A stretch of DNA of 17,894 nt from an uncultured Rhodocyclaceae bacterium. GTDB lineage: Bacteria > Pseudomonadota > Gammaproteobacteria > Burkholderiales > Rhodocyclaceae. The notes below the pieces were generated by a model that was given only the letters and a program-made list of their open reading frames with translations, was not told the DNA's origin and did not search any database. Positions 1 to 10,515 of the stretch are shown here, piece by piece. Where the stretch lies: positions 1 to 17,894 of the forward strand of contig CAIYZZ010000485.1 in NCBI GenBank assembly GCA_903930805.1, given 5' to 3'. Made by a program: the position numbers and the translations under genes. How positions within the stretch are numbered: position 1 is the first letter of the stretch; each line of letters starts with the position of its first letter.

Positions 1-2042
1 CCCCACGTGAGGCCCATGATCGCATCGGGGAACTTGCCGCCGTCCTTGGCGTACATCTCCTTGAGCTTGAGAAACAGGCCGGCGATGATCTCGCTGTCGC
101 CCTTTGAATCGCCGGGACCATCCGCCGCCTTCCAGTGCCACTGAATGACGCGGCCGGAGTTGGTGAATGACCCGGTCTCCTCGGCAAACAGGTTGCAGGG
201 GAGGCGAAAAACTTCAGTCTGGATCTTGGACGGATCGACCTCGTTCAACTCACCGTAGTTCTTCCAGAATTCCGAAGTGTCGGTCGCCAGCGGATCGATG
301 ACCACCAGGAACTTCAGCTTGGCCAGCGCGTCACCCACCTTCTTCTTGTTGGAAACCGACGCGAGCGGGTTGAAGCCCTGGCAGACGAAGCCGTTGATCT
401 TGCCCTGGTGCATCTTCTCGAAGATGGCCAGGGTGTCGTAGGCACCGTCGATCTTCGGCAGCCAGTCGTAGCAGAAGTCGTTTTCCTTGGTCGCGGCGTT
501 GCCATACCAGGCCTTCTGCAGACTGGTGAACCACTTCGGCAGATTCTGGCCGAAGTTCATCTGGCCGGGACGCAACAGCTTCGGGGTCAGCTTCTCCAGG
601 TAGGTCTTGCGGTCGACATGCGCATCGGACGGCGACGCCAGGTAGCCCGGCAGGTTGGAACCGAACAGGCACATGTCGGTAATACCCTGCACGTTGGCAT
701 GACCACGCAAGGCATTGATGCCACCGCCGGCCATGCCCATGTTGCCGAGCAGGGTCTGCACGATCGCCATGGTGCGGATGTTCTGCGAGCCCTTGGAATG
801 CTGCGTCCAGCCGAGGGCATACAGGATCGTCATGGTCTTGTTCGGCGCCGCCGTCTCGGCAATCATCTCGCAGACCTTGAGGAACTGATCCTTCGGCGTG
901 CCGGTGACCTTGCTGACCATCTCCGGCGTGTAACGCTCGTAGTGCTTCTTCATCAACTGGAAGGCGCAGAACGGATCCTCCATCGTCTCGTCGACCTTGA
1001 CGAAGCCATCTTTGTCGAGCTGGTAGCTCCAGGTCGCCTTGTCGTAGCTGCGCTTCTCGGCGTTGTAGCCCGAAAACAGGCCATCCTCGAACTTGAACTC
1101 GGGATTGATCAGGTACGTCGCGTTCGTGTAGTGCTTGACGTAGTCGTGGTGAATCTTGTCGTTCGTCAGCAGGTAATGAATCACCCCGCCGAGGAAGGCG
1201 ATGTCGGCACCGGAACGAATCGGCGCGTAGTAATCAGAGACGGCGGCAGAACGGGTGAAGCGCGGGTCGACGACCACAAGCTTCGCTTTCCTGTCCTTCT
1301 TCGCTTCAATCGCCCACTTGAAGCCGCAGGGATGTGCTTCGGCGGCATTACCGCCCATCACCATCACGAGGTCGGCATTTTTAATGTCGACCCAATGATT
1401 GGTCATTGCACCACGCCCAAATGTCGGACCCAGACTGGATACCGTGGGGGCGTGTCAGATACGTGCTTGCGTGTCGATCGCTACGGCGCCGAGGCCGCGG
1501 AGGACTTTCTTGGTAAGGTAACCACCTTCGTTGTTGGCAGCGGAAGAAGCGAGGAAACCGAAAGTATTCCAGCGATTCACCGTCACGCCCGCAGCATTCT
1601 TCTCGATGAAGTTGGCGTCGCGGTCGGCCTTCATGTGCTTGGCGATGCGCGTCAGCGCGTCATCCCAGCCGATGCGCTTCCACTCATTGGAGCCAGGTTC
1701 GCGCACTTCCGGCCACTTGAGCCGGTTCGGGCTCTTGACCATGTCGAGCAAACCAGCGCCTTTTGGACACAAGGTGCCGCGATTGACCGGATTATCCGGA
1801 TCGCCCTCGATGTGGATGATGTCCGCTTTCGAATTCTTGGACTTGTCGCCCGTGGTGTAGATCAGTACGCCGCAACTGACTGAACAGTACGGGCACATGT
1901 TGCGGGTTTCCGTGGCGCGGGCGAGCTTGAAGCTGCGCACCTCCGCCAGGGCCGATGTTGGCGAGAATCCCATCAGTGCGATAGAAGACCCGCTCAAACC
2001 GGCGCCGCAGACTTTGAAGAACTGCCGCCGTGAGACTTGCAT
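1..2042 (-). CDS. fdnG: Respiratory formate dehydrogenase alpha subunit, selenocysteine-containing (3' end outside window)
   Basis: Catalytic molybdopterin subunit of the membrane-anchored formate dehydrogenase-N/O type, oxidising formate to CO2 on the periplasmic side and passing electrons to Fe-S and cytochrome b subunits. Seen: an N-terminal twin-arginine signal (MQVSRRQFFK) with a hydrophobic stretch ending in SALA near residue 33; a [4Fe-4S] motif MCPYCSVSCG near residues 49-58 with a fourth Cys in TLCPKGAG; then DTQARI followed by an in-frame TGA at codon 196, the same position as Sec196 of E. coli FdnG. After the TGA I translated the frame to base 1 without another stop: it reads HAPTVSSLGPTFGRGAMTNH, later MGGNAAEAHP, VDPRFTR, YAPIRSG, LGWTQHSKGSQNIRTMA, GNMGMAGGGINALRGH and IQTEVFRLP, all family signatures. 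About 680 of roughly 1015 residues are present. The start is supported by GGGGGA 8 nt upstream. The Fe-S and cytochrome subunits are expected beyond base 1. Confidence 0.95.
1426..1443 (-). promoter_or_regulatory. Bacterial SECIS hairpin directing Sec insertion
   Basis: Directly 3' of the TGA, within the coding sequence, the minus strand reads GGTATCCAGTCTGGGTCC. It folds as GG, a single bulged U, A-U, U-G and CC-GG pairs, closing a loop AGUCU. The bulged U and the G-U in the apical loop are the features recognised by SelB in the E. coli fdhF and fdnG elements, and the hairpin starts 11 nt after the TGA, the expected spacing. The fold was done by eye. Confidence 0.85.
1455..1457 (-). other. 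Selenocysteine codon (TGA) in formate dehydrogenase
   Basis: The TGA reads in frame between ARI and HAPTV. In E. coli FdnG the same position is ARV-Sec-HGPTV. Homology continues for about 485 further codons downstream, so this is recoding and not a true stop or pseudogene. It implies that the organism carries selA/B/C/D elsewhere; none is in this window. Confidence 0.95.
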
Positions 2043-2260
2043 GGATTGTTTCCCCCGATTGTTGAAACGTTACCCTTACGATAAATCAGGTTTAACTTAA
2101 CATAAGTAGAACTGCGATATCAATCTTGCAGTGCAGCAGAAAAAAGTCGGAGCTGGCGGGACGGCAAGCTCGATCCAATATCGATAACTGACGTAATAGT
2201 TAAGGTATTCTGTTGGCGGAAGACAACTACGCCCCGACCACTTGATATCCCATCGACGGC
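2043..2260. other. Divergent intergenic region between formate dehydrogenase and the c-di-GMP gene
   Basis: This 218-bp, relatively A+T-rich gap must hold both divergent promoters. Two short inverted repeats lie back to back on the side of the plus-strand gene: TCGAT-CCAAT-ATCGA at 2170-2184 and TAACT-GACGTAAT-AGTTA at 2185-2202. They could be operator sites, but the arms are only 5 bp and chance is possible. I found no convincing -35/-10 pair, no -24/-12 sigma-54 site and no full FNR box. Confidence 0.35.
2051..2056 (-). promoter_or_regulatory. Ribosome binding site of the formate dehydrogenase gene
   Basis: GGGGGA on the minus strand, 8 nt before the ATG at 2042. It supports that start, which also places the twin-arginine motif at the very N terminus. 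Confidence 0.6.
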
Positions 2261-4240
2261 ATGACCCAGGCGACCTACGAAGATCAGATTGCGACGATCG
2301 CGTCACTTGAGGCGCAACTTCGCCAGCGTGAGCATGAAATTGCCTTGCTGCGCGAAACTGCACTCGCGGTGGGTAGCGAACTCGATCTGGACAAAGTCTT
2401 CGCGCTGATTGTCGAGCGCGCCCGCGAGTTGATTGGCGCAGCGACCGTACTGTTGCCACTGCTCAATCGCGATTGCGACGAGTACACCTACCGGGCGGGC
2501 TCCGGTGCGAATGTGGATGAGATCGTCGGCGAATCGCTGCCACTGGATTTCGGCGTCTGCGGCTGGGTCTGGAAACACAAGCGGCCGTGGTGGCGCGGCG
2601 TGTTGAGCAGCCTGTCCGAGCAGGAAAAGAATCTCTGGGAACAGGAGGCCGGCACGCTGCTGATGGTGCCGCTGGCCGGGCACCTCCATTTCCTCGGCGG
2701 CATCGTCGGCCTCAACAAGGTGGGCAGTGGAGAGTTCACCGAGAACGATCTGCATTTGCTTGAACTCTTTGCCGGCCAGGCAGCGATTGCCATCGAAAAT
2801 GCGATGGCGATGGAAAAGGTCGAGCAAGCCAAGTCTGTGGCGGAAGCGGCTCAGGCCGAGCTGCATCGGGTCAACAAGCGGCTTTCGTCGGTTAACCAGG
2901 AACTGGAATACCTCTCCCTCTACGACAACCTCACCGGCTTACCGAACCGCTCGCTGTTCCGCGACCGCATCCGCAAAGAAATCGGCCAGCACGACGATAC
3001 TGGCTTTGCCTTGCTGATCGTCGATATCGATCGATTCCAGGAAATCAACGACACGCTGGGCCACGAAGCGGGCGATGAATTGCTACGCATCGTTGCCGGA
3101 CGTTTCGGCAAAGCGCTCGATCCGGCCGATACCATCAGCCGTATGTCGGGCGATGAATTCGCCGTGCTGCTGGCTGGTGCCAACGCTGAATCCGCCATGG
3201 ATTCGGCACGCCGACTCCTTGCCGTGCTCGACGAGACCATGCTGCTGGCGGGACAGGAAGTTCTGGTCACAGCCGGCATCGGTGTTGCACTCTACCCGCA
3301 AGACGGCGACGACATATCGACATTGTTCAAGCAGGCCGATGTAGCCATGCTGGCGGCAAAACGCGACAAGTGCGGCGCCCATCTCTTCGATGCACAGAAC
3401 GATGTCGGCGGCCCGCGCCGCTTTGCCCTGGTGCGCGACCTGCGCACTGCGCTCGACAATGACGAATTCGTCCTGCACTACCAGCCGAAGGTCGAGCTAG
3501 CAACCAGCACCATCACGGGTGTCGAAGCACTGGCGCGCTGGCGCCGCGCCGACGGCTTCTTCGTGCCACCCGACATGTTTATCACCGCCCTGGAACAGAC
3601 CGGGCTGATCCAACGCTTTACCTGGTGGGCGCTCGAGACGGCGATGCGCCAACGCAATGCCTGGCTGCAACGTCGCTTCGATCTGCGTATCGCCGTCAAT
3701 GTGCCGATCAGCGTCATCACGGATCCGAATTTCATTACTGACCTGACTCAACTGGTCGAGCGTCACGCTGCCCGTGGCGGCATCACCATCGAAATTACCG
3801 AAAACGTCTTTTTCGGCGATTACGATCGCCTGAATGCCGTGCTCTCCGAGTTGCGCAATTTCGACTTCGAATGCTCGATCGACGATTTCGGCACCGGCTA
3901 CTCATCGCTCTCACGCCTGCGCCAGTTGCCGGTTGCCGAACTCAAGATCGACCGCTCGTTCGTCATGGACATGCTGCGCAGCAAGGACGACGAAGTTATC
4001 GTCAAATCGACCATCGATCTCGCGCAGAACCTGGGGCTCAAGGTGGTGGCCGAAGGCGTCGAAAACGTCGAGACCCTCCAGCAGCTCTACCGCTTGCGCT
4101 GCGACAGCGTGCAGGGCTACTTCATCACCAAGGCGCTGCCGGTTGATGAGCTGGAGGCATTTCTGGCGCAATCAAAATGGGCCGTGGCACTCAGCAGTCA
4201 TCCCGCATCAGCCCAGACGCGCCAGTCAGGCTTCGGCTGA
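2261..4240 (+). CDS. GAF-GGDEF-EAL cyclic-di-GMP signalling protein
   Basis: 659 residues with no signal peptide or membrane segment, so probably cytoplasmic. Order: an N-terminal helix (about 5-35), a GAF sensor domain (about 40-175), a coiled-coil linker rich in E/A/Q (about 178-218), a GGDEF diguanylate cyclase domain (about 220-380) and an EAL phosphodiesterase domain (about 400-650). The GGDEF signature is SGDEF (296-300). The preceding metal-site region VDIDRFQEINDTLGHEAGD is intact, but the inhibitory RxxD is replaced by DPAD, so product inhibition should be absent. The EAL side looks catalytically complete: EALARW (E422), EITEN, DDFGTGYSS (D541, D542), KIDRSF, EGVE and QGYF. It may therefore mainly hydrolyse c-di-GMP, with the GGDEF domain acting as cyclase or GTP-binding regulator. 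An in-frame stop at 2243-2245 makes this ATG the first possible start. No clear Shine-Dalgarno is visible. A SulP transporter gene follows after 21 bp. Confidence 0.93.
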   Translation: MTQATYEDQIATIASLEAQLRQREHEIALLRETALAVGSELDLDKVFALIVERARELIGAATVLLPLLNRDCDEYTYRAGSGANVDEIVGESLPLDFGVCGWVWKHKRPWWRGVLSSLSEQEKNLWEQEAGTLLMVPLAGHLHFLGGIVGLNKVGSGEFTENDLHLLELFAGQAAIAIENAMAMEKVEQAKSVAEAAQAELHRVNKRLSSVNQELEYLSLYDNLTGLPNRSLFRDRIRKEIGQHDDTGFALLIVDIDRFQEINDTLGHEAGDELLRIVAGRFGKALDPADTISRMSGDEFAVLLAGANAESAMDSARRLLAVLDETMLLAGQEVLVTAGIGVALYPQDGDDISTLFKQADVAMLAAKRDKCGAHLFDAQNDVGGPRRFALVRDLRTALDNDEFVLHYQPKVELATSTITGVEALARWRRADGFFVPPDMFITALEQTGLIQRFTWWALETAMRQRNAWLQRRFDLRIAVNVPISVITDPNFITDLTQLVERHAARGGITIEITENVFFGDYDRLNAVLSELRNFDFECSIDDFGTGYSSLSRLRQLPVAELKIDRSFVMDMLRSKDDEVIVKSTIDLAQNLGLKVVAEGVENVETLQQLYRLRCDSVQGYFITKALPVDELEAFLAQSKWAVALSSHPASAQTRQSGFG

Positions 4241-4261
4241 CGGCCGAATCAGGTCACGCAC

Positions 4262-5983
4262 ATGAAGGCTTCCGCTTTATCCAGGTTGCAATCCGAGTTG
4301 CCACTGCTCGCAACACTGCGGGGATATCGGCTTGACTGGCTCGGCAAGGATTCGATCGCCGGCATCTCGGCATGCATCGTCTCGATTCCATCAGTGATCG
4401 CCTATGCCGAACTGGTGCATCTACCGGCGATTACCGGGCTTTACGCCGCGTTGGCGGCGGCCATTGGCTACGCCTTGTTTGCCAGTTCGCGTCACGTCAT
4501 TGCCGGGCCAGATGCCGCGATAGGCCTGCTCGCCGGTTCGGCGATCCTACCCCTGTCTGGCGGTGACCCGGCGCGCATCGTCGTTCTGGCATCGGTCCTC
4601 AGCATCCTGTCGGGTGTCGTGTTGTTGCTCGCGGCGCGCATGCAGCTGGGAATCATCGCTGATCTGCTGTCGCGCCCGGTACTCATCGGCTACCTGAATG
4701 GTGCGTCGCTTGTTCTGATCGCCACCCAGCTGGGCAAGATGTTCGGTATCAAAACCGAGGGTGAGGAGTTCTTCGCATTGGTGTTCACGGTGATCGGCGA
4801 ACTGCCTCAGACCCAGGTGCCGACTTTCGTGCTCGGCGTGCTGCTGATTGGGCTGCTGGTCGGACTGGCGCGCTGGCTGCCGCGCATACCGGGGGCACTG
4901 GCAGTCTGCGCGGTGGCGATTGTCGCGGCCTTCGTCTTCGACCTCGGCGACTACGGAATTGCGCTGGTTGGCGAAGTTCCTTCAGGCGTGCCGCGTCTGA
5001 CCATTCCCTCGTTCCACTGGGCGGATGTCGCGGCGCTTGCGCCGGCAGCGGTGGCGATCGCCTTCCTGGCGTTTTCGGACGGCATCCTCCTGGCGCAGAC
5101 CTTTGCCGAGAAAAACGGTTACGAGGTGCACCCGAATCGCGAACTGGCCGCATTGGGGTCGGCAAACATACTTGCCGGGGTCTGGCAAGGGTTTCCGGTA
5201 TCTGCCAGCCAGTCGCGTACCTCAATCGTCGATTCGGCCGGTGGCCTGACGCAGGTCGCACAACTCATCCTGGCCCTGGGTCTGCTGGTTTTCCTGTTTT
5301 TCCTCACGGGACTGATCGCGCTGCTGCCGAAGGTCGCCCTGGGCGCAATCCTGATCGTAACCGCCATCGGCATGCTGGAAGTGGCGTCCCTGAAGGGTCT
5401 CTACAAGATCGATCGCGTCGAGTTCGGCATTGGCGTCGGCGTAACCCTGGCGATCTTGATTGCCGGTGTTGTGCCGGGGATCATTCTTGGCTTGCTCCTG
5501 TCGCTGATTTCGGTGCTGGTCGAAATTTCGCGTCCGGATGACGCCATCCTCCGCATTCGTCGCAGCGACGGAAAATTCCACGATTGTCGTGACGACGAGA
5601 GCGAAGTGGACAGCGTGCCGGGCTTGCTGGTCTATCGTCTCTACGCGCCGCTTATTTTTGCCAATGCGCGACATGTGATGACGCGGATCCGGGAACTGGT
5701 CGCTGTAGCTGACCCGCCCGTTAAGTGGCTGGTCATCGACGCCCAGGCGATCCATGACATGGATGTGACAGCAGCGCAGCGTTTGGAGGAGCTCGATCGG
5801 GAACTTGCAGAACAGGGGATTGAATTGAAGATTGCCGATGCGCCACGGCCATTCCTTGAAGAACTTGCCAGAGTTGGCCTGTCAGAGGAAATGGGCCGGC
5901 GGGATTTCTTCGTTTCGGTCAAGAAAGCCTACGAAGCCTTCGAACAACAGTTCCCTTCATCGGCGGCGGCAACGTCCGGCTAG
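4262..5983 (+). CDS. SulP (SLC26) family anion transporter with STAS domain
   Basis: 573-residue inner-membrane carrier of the sulfate/bicarbonate permease superfamily. Seen: the SulP N-terminal signature at about 29-80 (KDSIAGISACIVSIPSVIAY then ITGLYAALAAAIGY), IAGPDAAIGLLAG, a series of hydrophobic helices, and the family motif SQSRTSIVDSAGG near 315-330. A C-terminal cytoplasmic STAS domain begins near residue 445, with LVYRLYAPLIFANA and DMDVTAAQRLEEL; D499-V502 sits where the usual D-x-S/T-G loop lies, so no phosphorylatable Ser is at the canonical spot. The substrate cannot be read from sequence: sulfate, bicarbonate or another anion is possible. It starts 21 bp after the c-di-GMP gene with AGGT about 8 nt upstream, so the two are probably co-transcribed. 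Its sequence is clearly different from the other two SulP proteins in the window. It ends 19 bp from the convergent ND4-like gene. Confidence 0.93.
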   Translation: MKASALSRLQSELPLLATLRGYRLDWLGKDSIAGISACIVSIPSVIAYAELVHLPAITGLYAALAAAIGYALFASSRHVIAGPDAAIGLLAGSAILPLSGGDPARIVVLASVLSILSGVVLLLAARMQLGIIADLLSRPVLIGYLNGASLVLIATQLGKMFGIKTEGEEFFALVFTVIGELPQTQVPTFVLGVLLIGLLVGLARWLPRIPGALAVCAVAIVAAFVFDLGDYGIALVGEVPSGVPRLTIPSFHWADVAALAPAAVAIAFLAFSDGILLAQTFAEKNGYEVHPNRELAALGSANILAGVWQGFPVSASQSRTSIVDSAGGLTQVAQLILALGLLVFLFFLTGLIALLPKVALGAILIVTAIGMLEVASLKGLYKIDRVEFGIGVGVTLAILIAGVVPGIILGLLLSLISVLVEISRPDDAILRIRRSDGKFHDCRDDESEVDSVPGLLVYRLYAPLIFANARHVMTRIRELVAVADPPVKWLVIDAQAIHDMDVTAAQRLEELDRELAEQGIELKIADAPRPFLEELARVGLSEEMGRRDFFVSVKKAYEAFEQQFPSSAAATSG

Positions 5984-6002
5984 ACGGCGGCACGGCGGCG
6001 CA

Positions 6003-7480
<1,478 letters not shown>

Positions 7481-7484
<4 letters not shown>

Positions 7485-8983
7485 TCCGCTCCGAAGCGCG
7501 CCGCCATGGCCTGCGTCGCAGGCTCGATCAGCGTCAGCCAGGACTCGAAGAAAAAGCCGGCCGCCAGTAAAACGACCACCGCCACGCCACCCACCAGATA
7601 TTCCATCGGCAAGGTGCGTTCAAGCACCGGATCATTTTCGCCGGCGACGTGCGGCGCCAGAAAAGCTTTCTGGAAGGCATACAACAGGAAGCCGGCAGCG
7701 ATGACGTTGCCCAGCGCCGTTGCCACCGTGGGCAGGGCACCGAAGCGCTCCATGGCAGCCTCAAGCACCAGGTGGGCGGCGTCGAAGCCCGGGGTGCCCG
7801 GCATACCGGCGATGGCAAGACCGCCGATGAGGAAGCAGGCGGCGATGAAGGGAATGCGCTCGAACAGACCGCCGAGCCGGGCGAGATCGGTGGTGCGCGT
7901 ACGGCGAAAAACGAAGCCGACCATAAACAGCATCACCGTCACGGCGAGGCCAAAGTTTACCGCCAGCAGGAGGGCACCGGCGAGGCCGAGCGGATGCAGC
8001 GAGAACAGGCCGACGACGATCAGGCTGGTGTGGCTGACCACTGCAAAGGACAGGAGGCGGCGCAGGTTGGCTTGCAGAAAGGCCAGCACAGCGGCGTAGA
8101 AAACCCCCACCATGGCAAAGCCGATGACATAGGGCTGCCAGACCACGACCGCTTCCTGCGTAAGCGGCAGGACAAAACGGAACATGCCATAAATGCCGAT
8201 CTTGACGCCCAGCAGCAAGGCGGGTGCAATCGAGACCATGCCGCGATGCATGACGTTCGGCAGCCAGCCATGCAAAGGGAACAGGGGTGTACGCACCGCC
8301 AGGCCGTAGAACAGCAGGAAGAAAGCGGCCGACTGGAAGCGCCCCTGCGCCGGCACCTTCATCAGATCGAAGAGGTCGAAGCTCCAACGACCGGTCACAT
8401 CGGCATGGCCCCAGGCGAGGATGATCATGCCGGCGGCAAACAGCAGGACGCCGACGCTCTGAAATTGCAGGAAACGCGTCGTCGCCAGCACACGGTTCGC
8501 CGCAGTCGATGTAGACCAGTGGCCGATCAGGTAAGCCGCCGTCGCCAACTCGGCCAGCGAGGCCAGGGCAAACCAGAACAGGTTGACCGTCGACAGCATC
8601 GACATCAGCATGGCTTCGGCGAGCAGAATCAAGCCCATCAATTGTCCTGGCCGCGCCAGCCCACGGACCATGCCATAGAGCGTCATCAGCATGGCGAGCA
8701 GCGCCGCCAGGAGTACGAACAGGGCCGTGATACCGTCAGCGGCGGCGTGGTAGCCAAACCACTCCAGTCGCTCGGCCAGCTGCAACGCCGACGAGCTGGC
8801 ATCGACGTGACGATAGACCAGCAAGGCTATTACCAGCTCGGCCAGCGCGACGATGCGACCGATGGCCACGGCGGCGGCACGCTCGCCCAGCGCCATTACC
8901 ACGGCTGCGCCCAGCAGGGGCAGTAGCTGCAAGACTGCCAGGATCGGCCAGGAGGCCTGTTGGGCCCATAATATTTCAGTCAT
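7481..8983 (-). CDS. Divergent ND4/NuoM-like antiporter subunit
   Basis: 500-residue polytopic membrane protein of the same PF00361 family, with recognisable landmarks PLFPLHGWLPNVMH, GVKIGIYGMFRF (Lys261), NLRRLLSFAVVSHTS and GMPGTPGFDAAH. It departs from its two ND4-like neighbours at key sites. The TM7 lysine is Arg231 (AVRTPLFPLHGW). The FWE motif of TM5 reads FWF at 136-138, with the nearest acidic residue being Glu145 in LAELATAAYLIG. Because NuoL and NuoN carry their Glu in a similar ELxxxxxY setting, Glu145 may be the functional equivalent; this needs an alignment. It overlaps both neighbours by ATGA and is under the same translation control. It may act as a modified or structural channel subunit. 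I found no closer named family. Confidence 0.88.
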
Positions 8984-10515
8984 AGGATGACGACAAAAGT
9001 GGCTACCACCAGCAACAGCAGGTAGCGTGGCCGTTCGAGGAGCGCTTCCAGCACCCGCAGATAATCGCCGACACCGCTCAGCATGCGGGTCAGCGGGCCT
9101 TCTGCCCGATGCAGCACCAGATAGCTTTCCAGCTGACGGAAGCGGTCGGCCACCCAGATCAGCAGGCGTCCGGCGAGGCCATGGCCGCGGATAACGTCGT
9201 CCGCGCAGGAATCGTTGGTCACCGCAGCACGGCGGCGCTCGGGCATGCCGACCAGATGCGACAGCACCGTATCATCAAAATCACGCATGTCATGGCCCAC
9301 AGCCTGCGTCGGACGGATCAGCACGTTCTGTGCGAAATGTTCGAGCCAGAAGCGTTGTAACGCAGCCGTGTAGAGCCACTGTCGGCCAGCCAGCCAAGCA
9401 GGGACAGGCTTGGCCTTTTCACTCACCAGGTGCATGTAAGACGGCGCCATGAGGAACTGGTAGGCGCGCCACGCGGTATGCAACCCCATGTGCCAGGCGG
9501 CGAACTCGAACCAGCCCAGCCCACAGGCGAGGAACATCAGACCGACCTGTGTGGTGGTGGCGAAGATCAGGCCAGACTTGACATCGGTCTGCACCAGCCC
9601 GGCTAACCAGCCATACAAGGCCGTGGCCGCACCAATAATGGCCAGATAGATCATGATGTCCGGCACCTGCACCAGCACCGGGGCCAGGCGAATCACCAGA
9701 TACACGCCGGCATGTACCATCACCGCGCCATAGAAGATCGCGGATGAGGGCGTCGGACCTTCAAGCGAGCGGGCGATCCACGCGGAGAAAGGCAGCTGTG
9801 CCGACTTCGCCACGGCAGCAACCAAGAAGCCGAATAGCAACAGGCGCGCCATGACCTTGTCGAAACGCGTCGCATCATTTGCCCAGTCGGTCAGCGCCGA
9901 CCATTCCACGGAGCCCAGCCACCACGCGGCAAGACTGATGCCAAGGATGAAGCCGGCATCGCCGATGCGATTGGTGAGGAAGGCATACAGGGCATTGCCG
10001 GTCGGCACCGGCAGGTCGTAGGCGTAGCCAATCAACAGATATGAGCTGATGCCAGCCAGTTCCCAGCCGACAAAAGTCAGCACCGCATTGCCGGAAAGAA
10101 CGATCAGCAGTATGCCGGCGAGGAACAGCATCATGCCGATGAAGAAGCGATGGAAGGCGAGTTCGCGGTGCAGGTACGTGCGCGAGAAGCGCAGCGTGAT
10201 GACACCGATCAAGGCCACCAGCGTCGCGAAAGCGAGTGAGAGGGCGTCGAGCACAAACGAGATCGGCACGACCAATTTGCCGCTGGCGAACCAGGTGCCG
10301 ATGGCGACGTGGCCGGGTGCGCCTTCCAGCAGTGCCAAGGTATCGAGGCCAATGAGGCCGAGCAGCGCCAGCCAGACCGCGCCCTCGGCGAGGCGCGCGG
10401 TGGGCGGCTCCGCATCATCGCCGGCTGCACCATTCAGCACATAGATGGCGATGCCAAATGCAGCCAGCAGGGGTAGCAGCGGGATCAGCATGACGAGAAT
10501 GAACAGGCAGTTCAT
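8980..10515 (-). CDS. dabB: ND5/NuoL-like subunit, DabB candidate partner of DabA
   Basis: 511-residue membrane protein of the ND5 branch of PF00361. Seen: SFVLDALSLAFATLVALIGV, FVGWELAGISSYLLIGYAYD with Glu152, NALYAFLTNRIGDAGF, VAAVAKSAQLPFSAWIARS with Lys237, and LEGPTPSSAIFYGAVMVHAG. In NuoL the last motif reads LIHAATMVTAG, so the conserved His is replaced by Tyr262 and another His appears at 268. The protein is about 100 residues shorter than E. coli NuoL. After about residue 385 it has a hydrophilic amphipathic stretch (FWLEHFAQNVLIRPTQAVG, DFDDTVLSHLVG) and one last hydrophobic helix, with no lateral-helix extension. Immediate ATGA coupling to dabA matches the known DabA-DabB pairing, in which the ND5-like protein supplies ion-gradient coupling for carbon accumulation. 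The DabB role is inferred from family and position. Confidence 0.88.
   Translation of the reverse strand: MNCLFILVMLIPLLPLLAAFGIAIYVLNGAAGDDAEPPTARLAEGAVWLALLGLIGLDTLALLEGAPGHVAIGTWFASGKLVVPISFVLDALSLAFATLVALIGVITLRFSRTYLHRELAFHRFFIGMMLFLAGILLIVLSGNAVLTFVGWELAGISSYLLIGYAYDLPVPTGNALYAFLTNRIGDAGFILGISLAAWWLGSVEWSALTDWANDATRFDKVMARLLLFGFLVAAVAKSAQLPFSAWIARSLEGPTPSSAIFYGAVMVHAGVYLVIRLAPVLVQVPDIMIYLAIIGAATALYGWLAGLVQTDVKSGLIFATTTQVGLMFLACGLGWFEFAAWHMGLHTAWRAYQFLMAPSYMHLVSEKAKPVPAWLAGRQWLYTAALQRFWLEHFAQNVLIRPTQAVGHDMRDFDDTVLSHLVGMPERRRAAVTNDSCADDVIRGHGLAGRLLIWVADRFRQLESYLVLHRAEGPLTRMLSGVGDYLRVLEALLERPRYLLLLVVATFVVIL

Noticed and set aside
408..1883. Plus-strand open frame of 491 codons
   Set aside because: It is antisense to the formate dehydrogenase gene, whose homology continues through the TGA; the product has low-complexity His/Arg/Val-rich composition and no family motif.
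1455..2042. Formate dehydrogenase gene as a 195-residue truncated pseudogene
   Set aside because: The frame continues with full homology after the TGA, which sits at the known Sec position and is followed by a SECIS hairpin.
2043..2260. FNR-type box or sigma-54 promoter upstream of formate dehydrogenase
   Set aside because: Only half-matches such as TTGAT near 2242 were found; neither the paired half-site nor a GG-N10-GC signature was present.
7649..8926. Plus-strand open frame of 425 codons
   Set aside because: It is antisense to the divergent ND4-like gene and rich in Gln/Arg/Glu/His with no recognisable domain.
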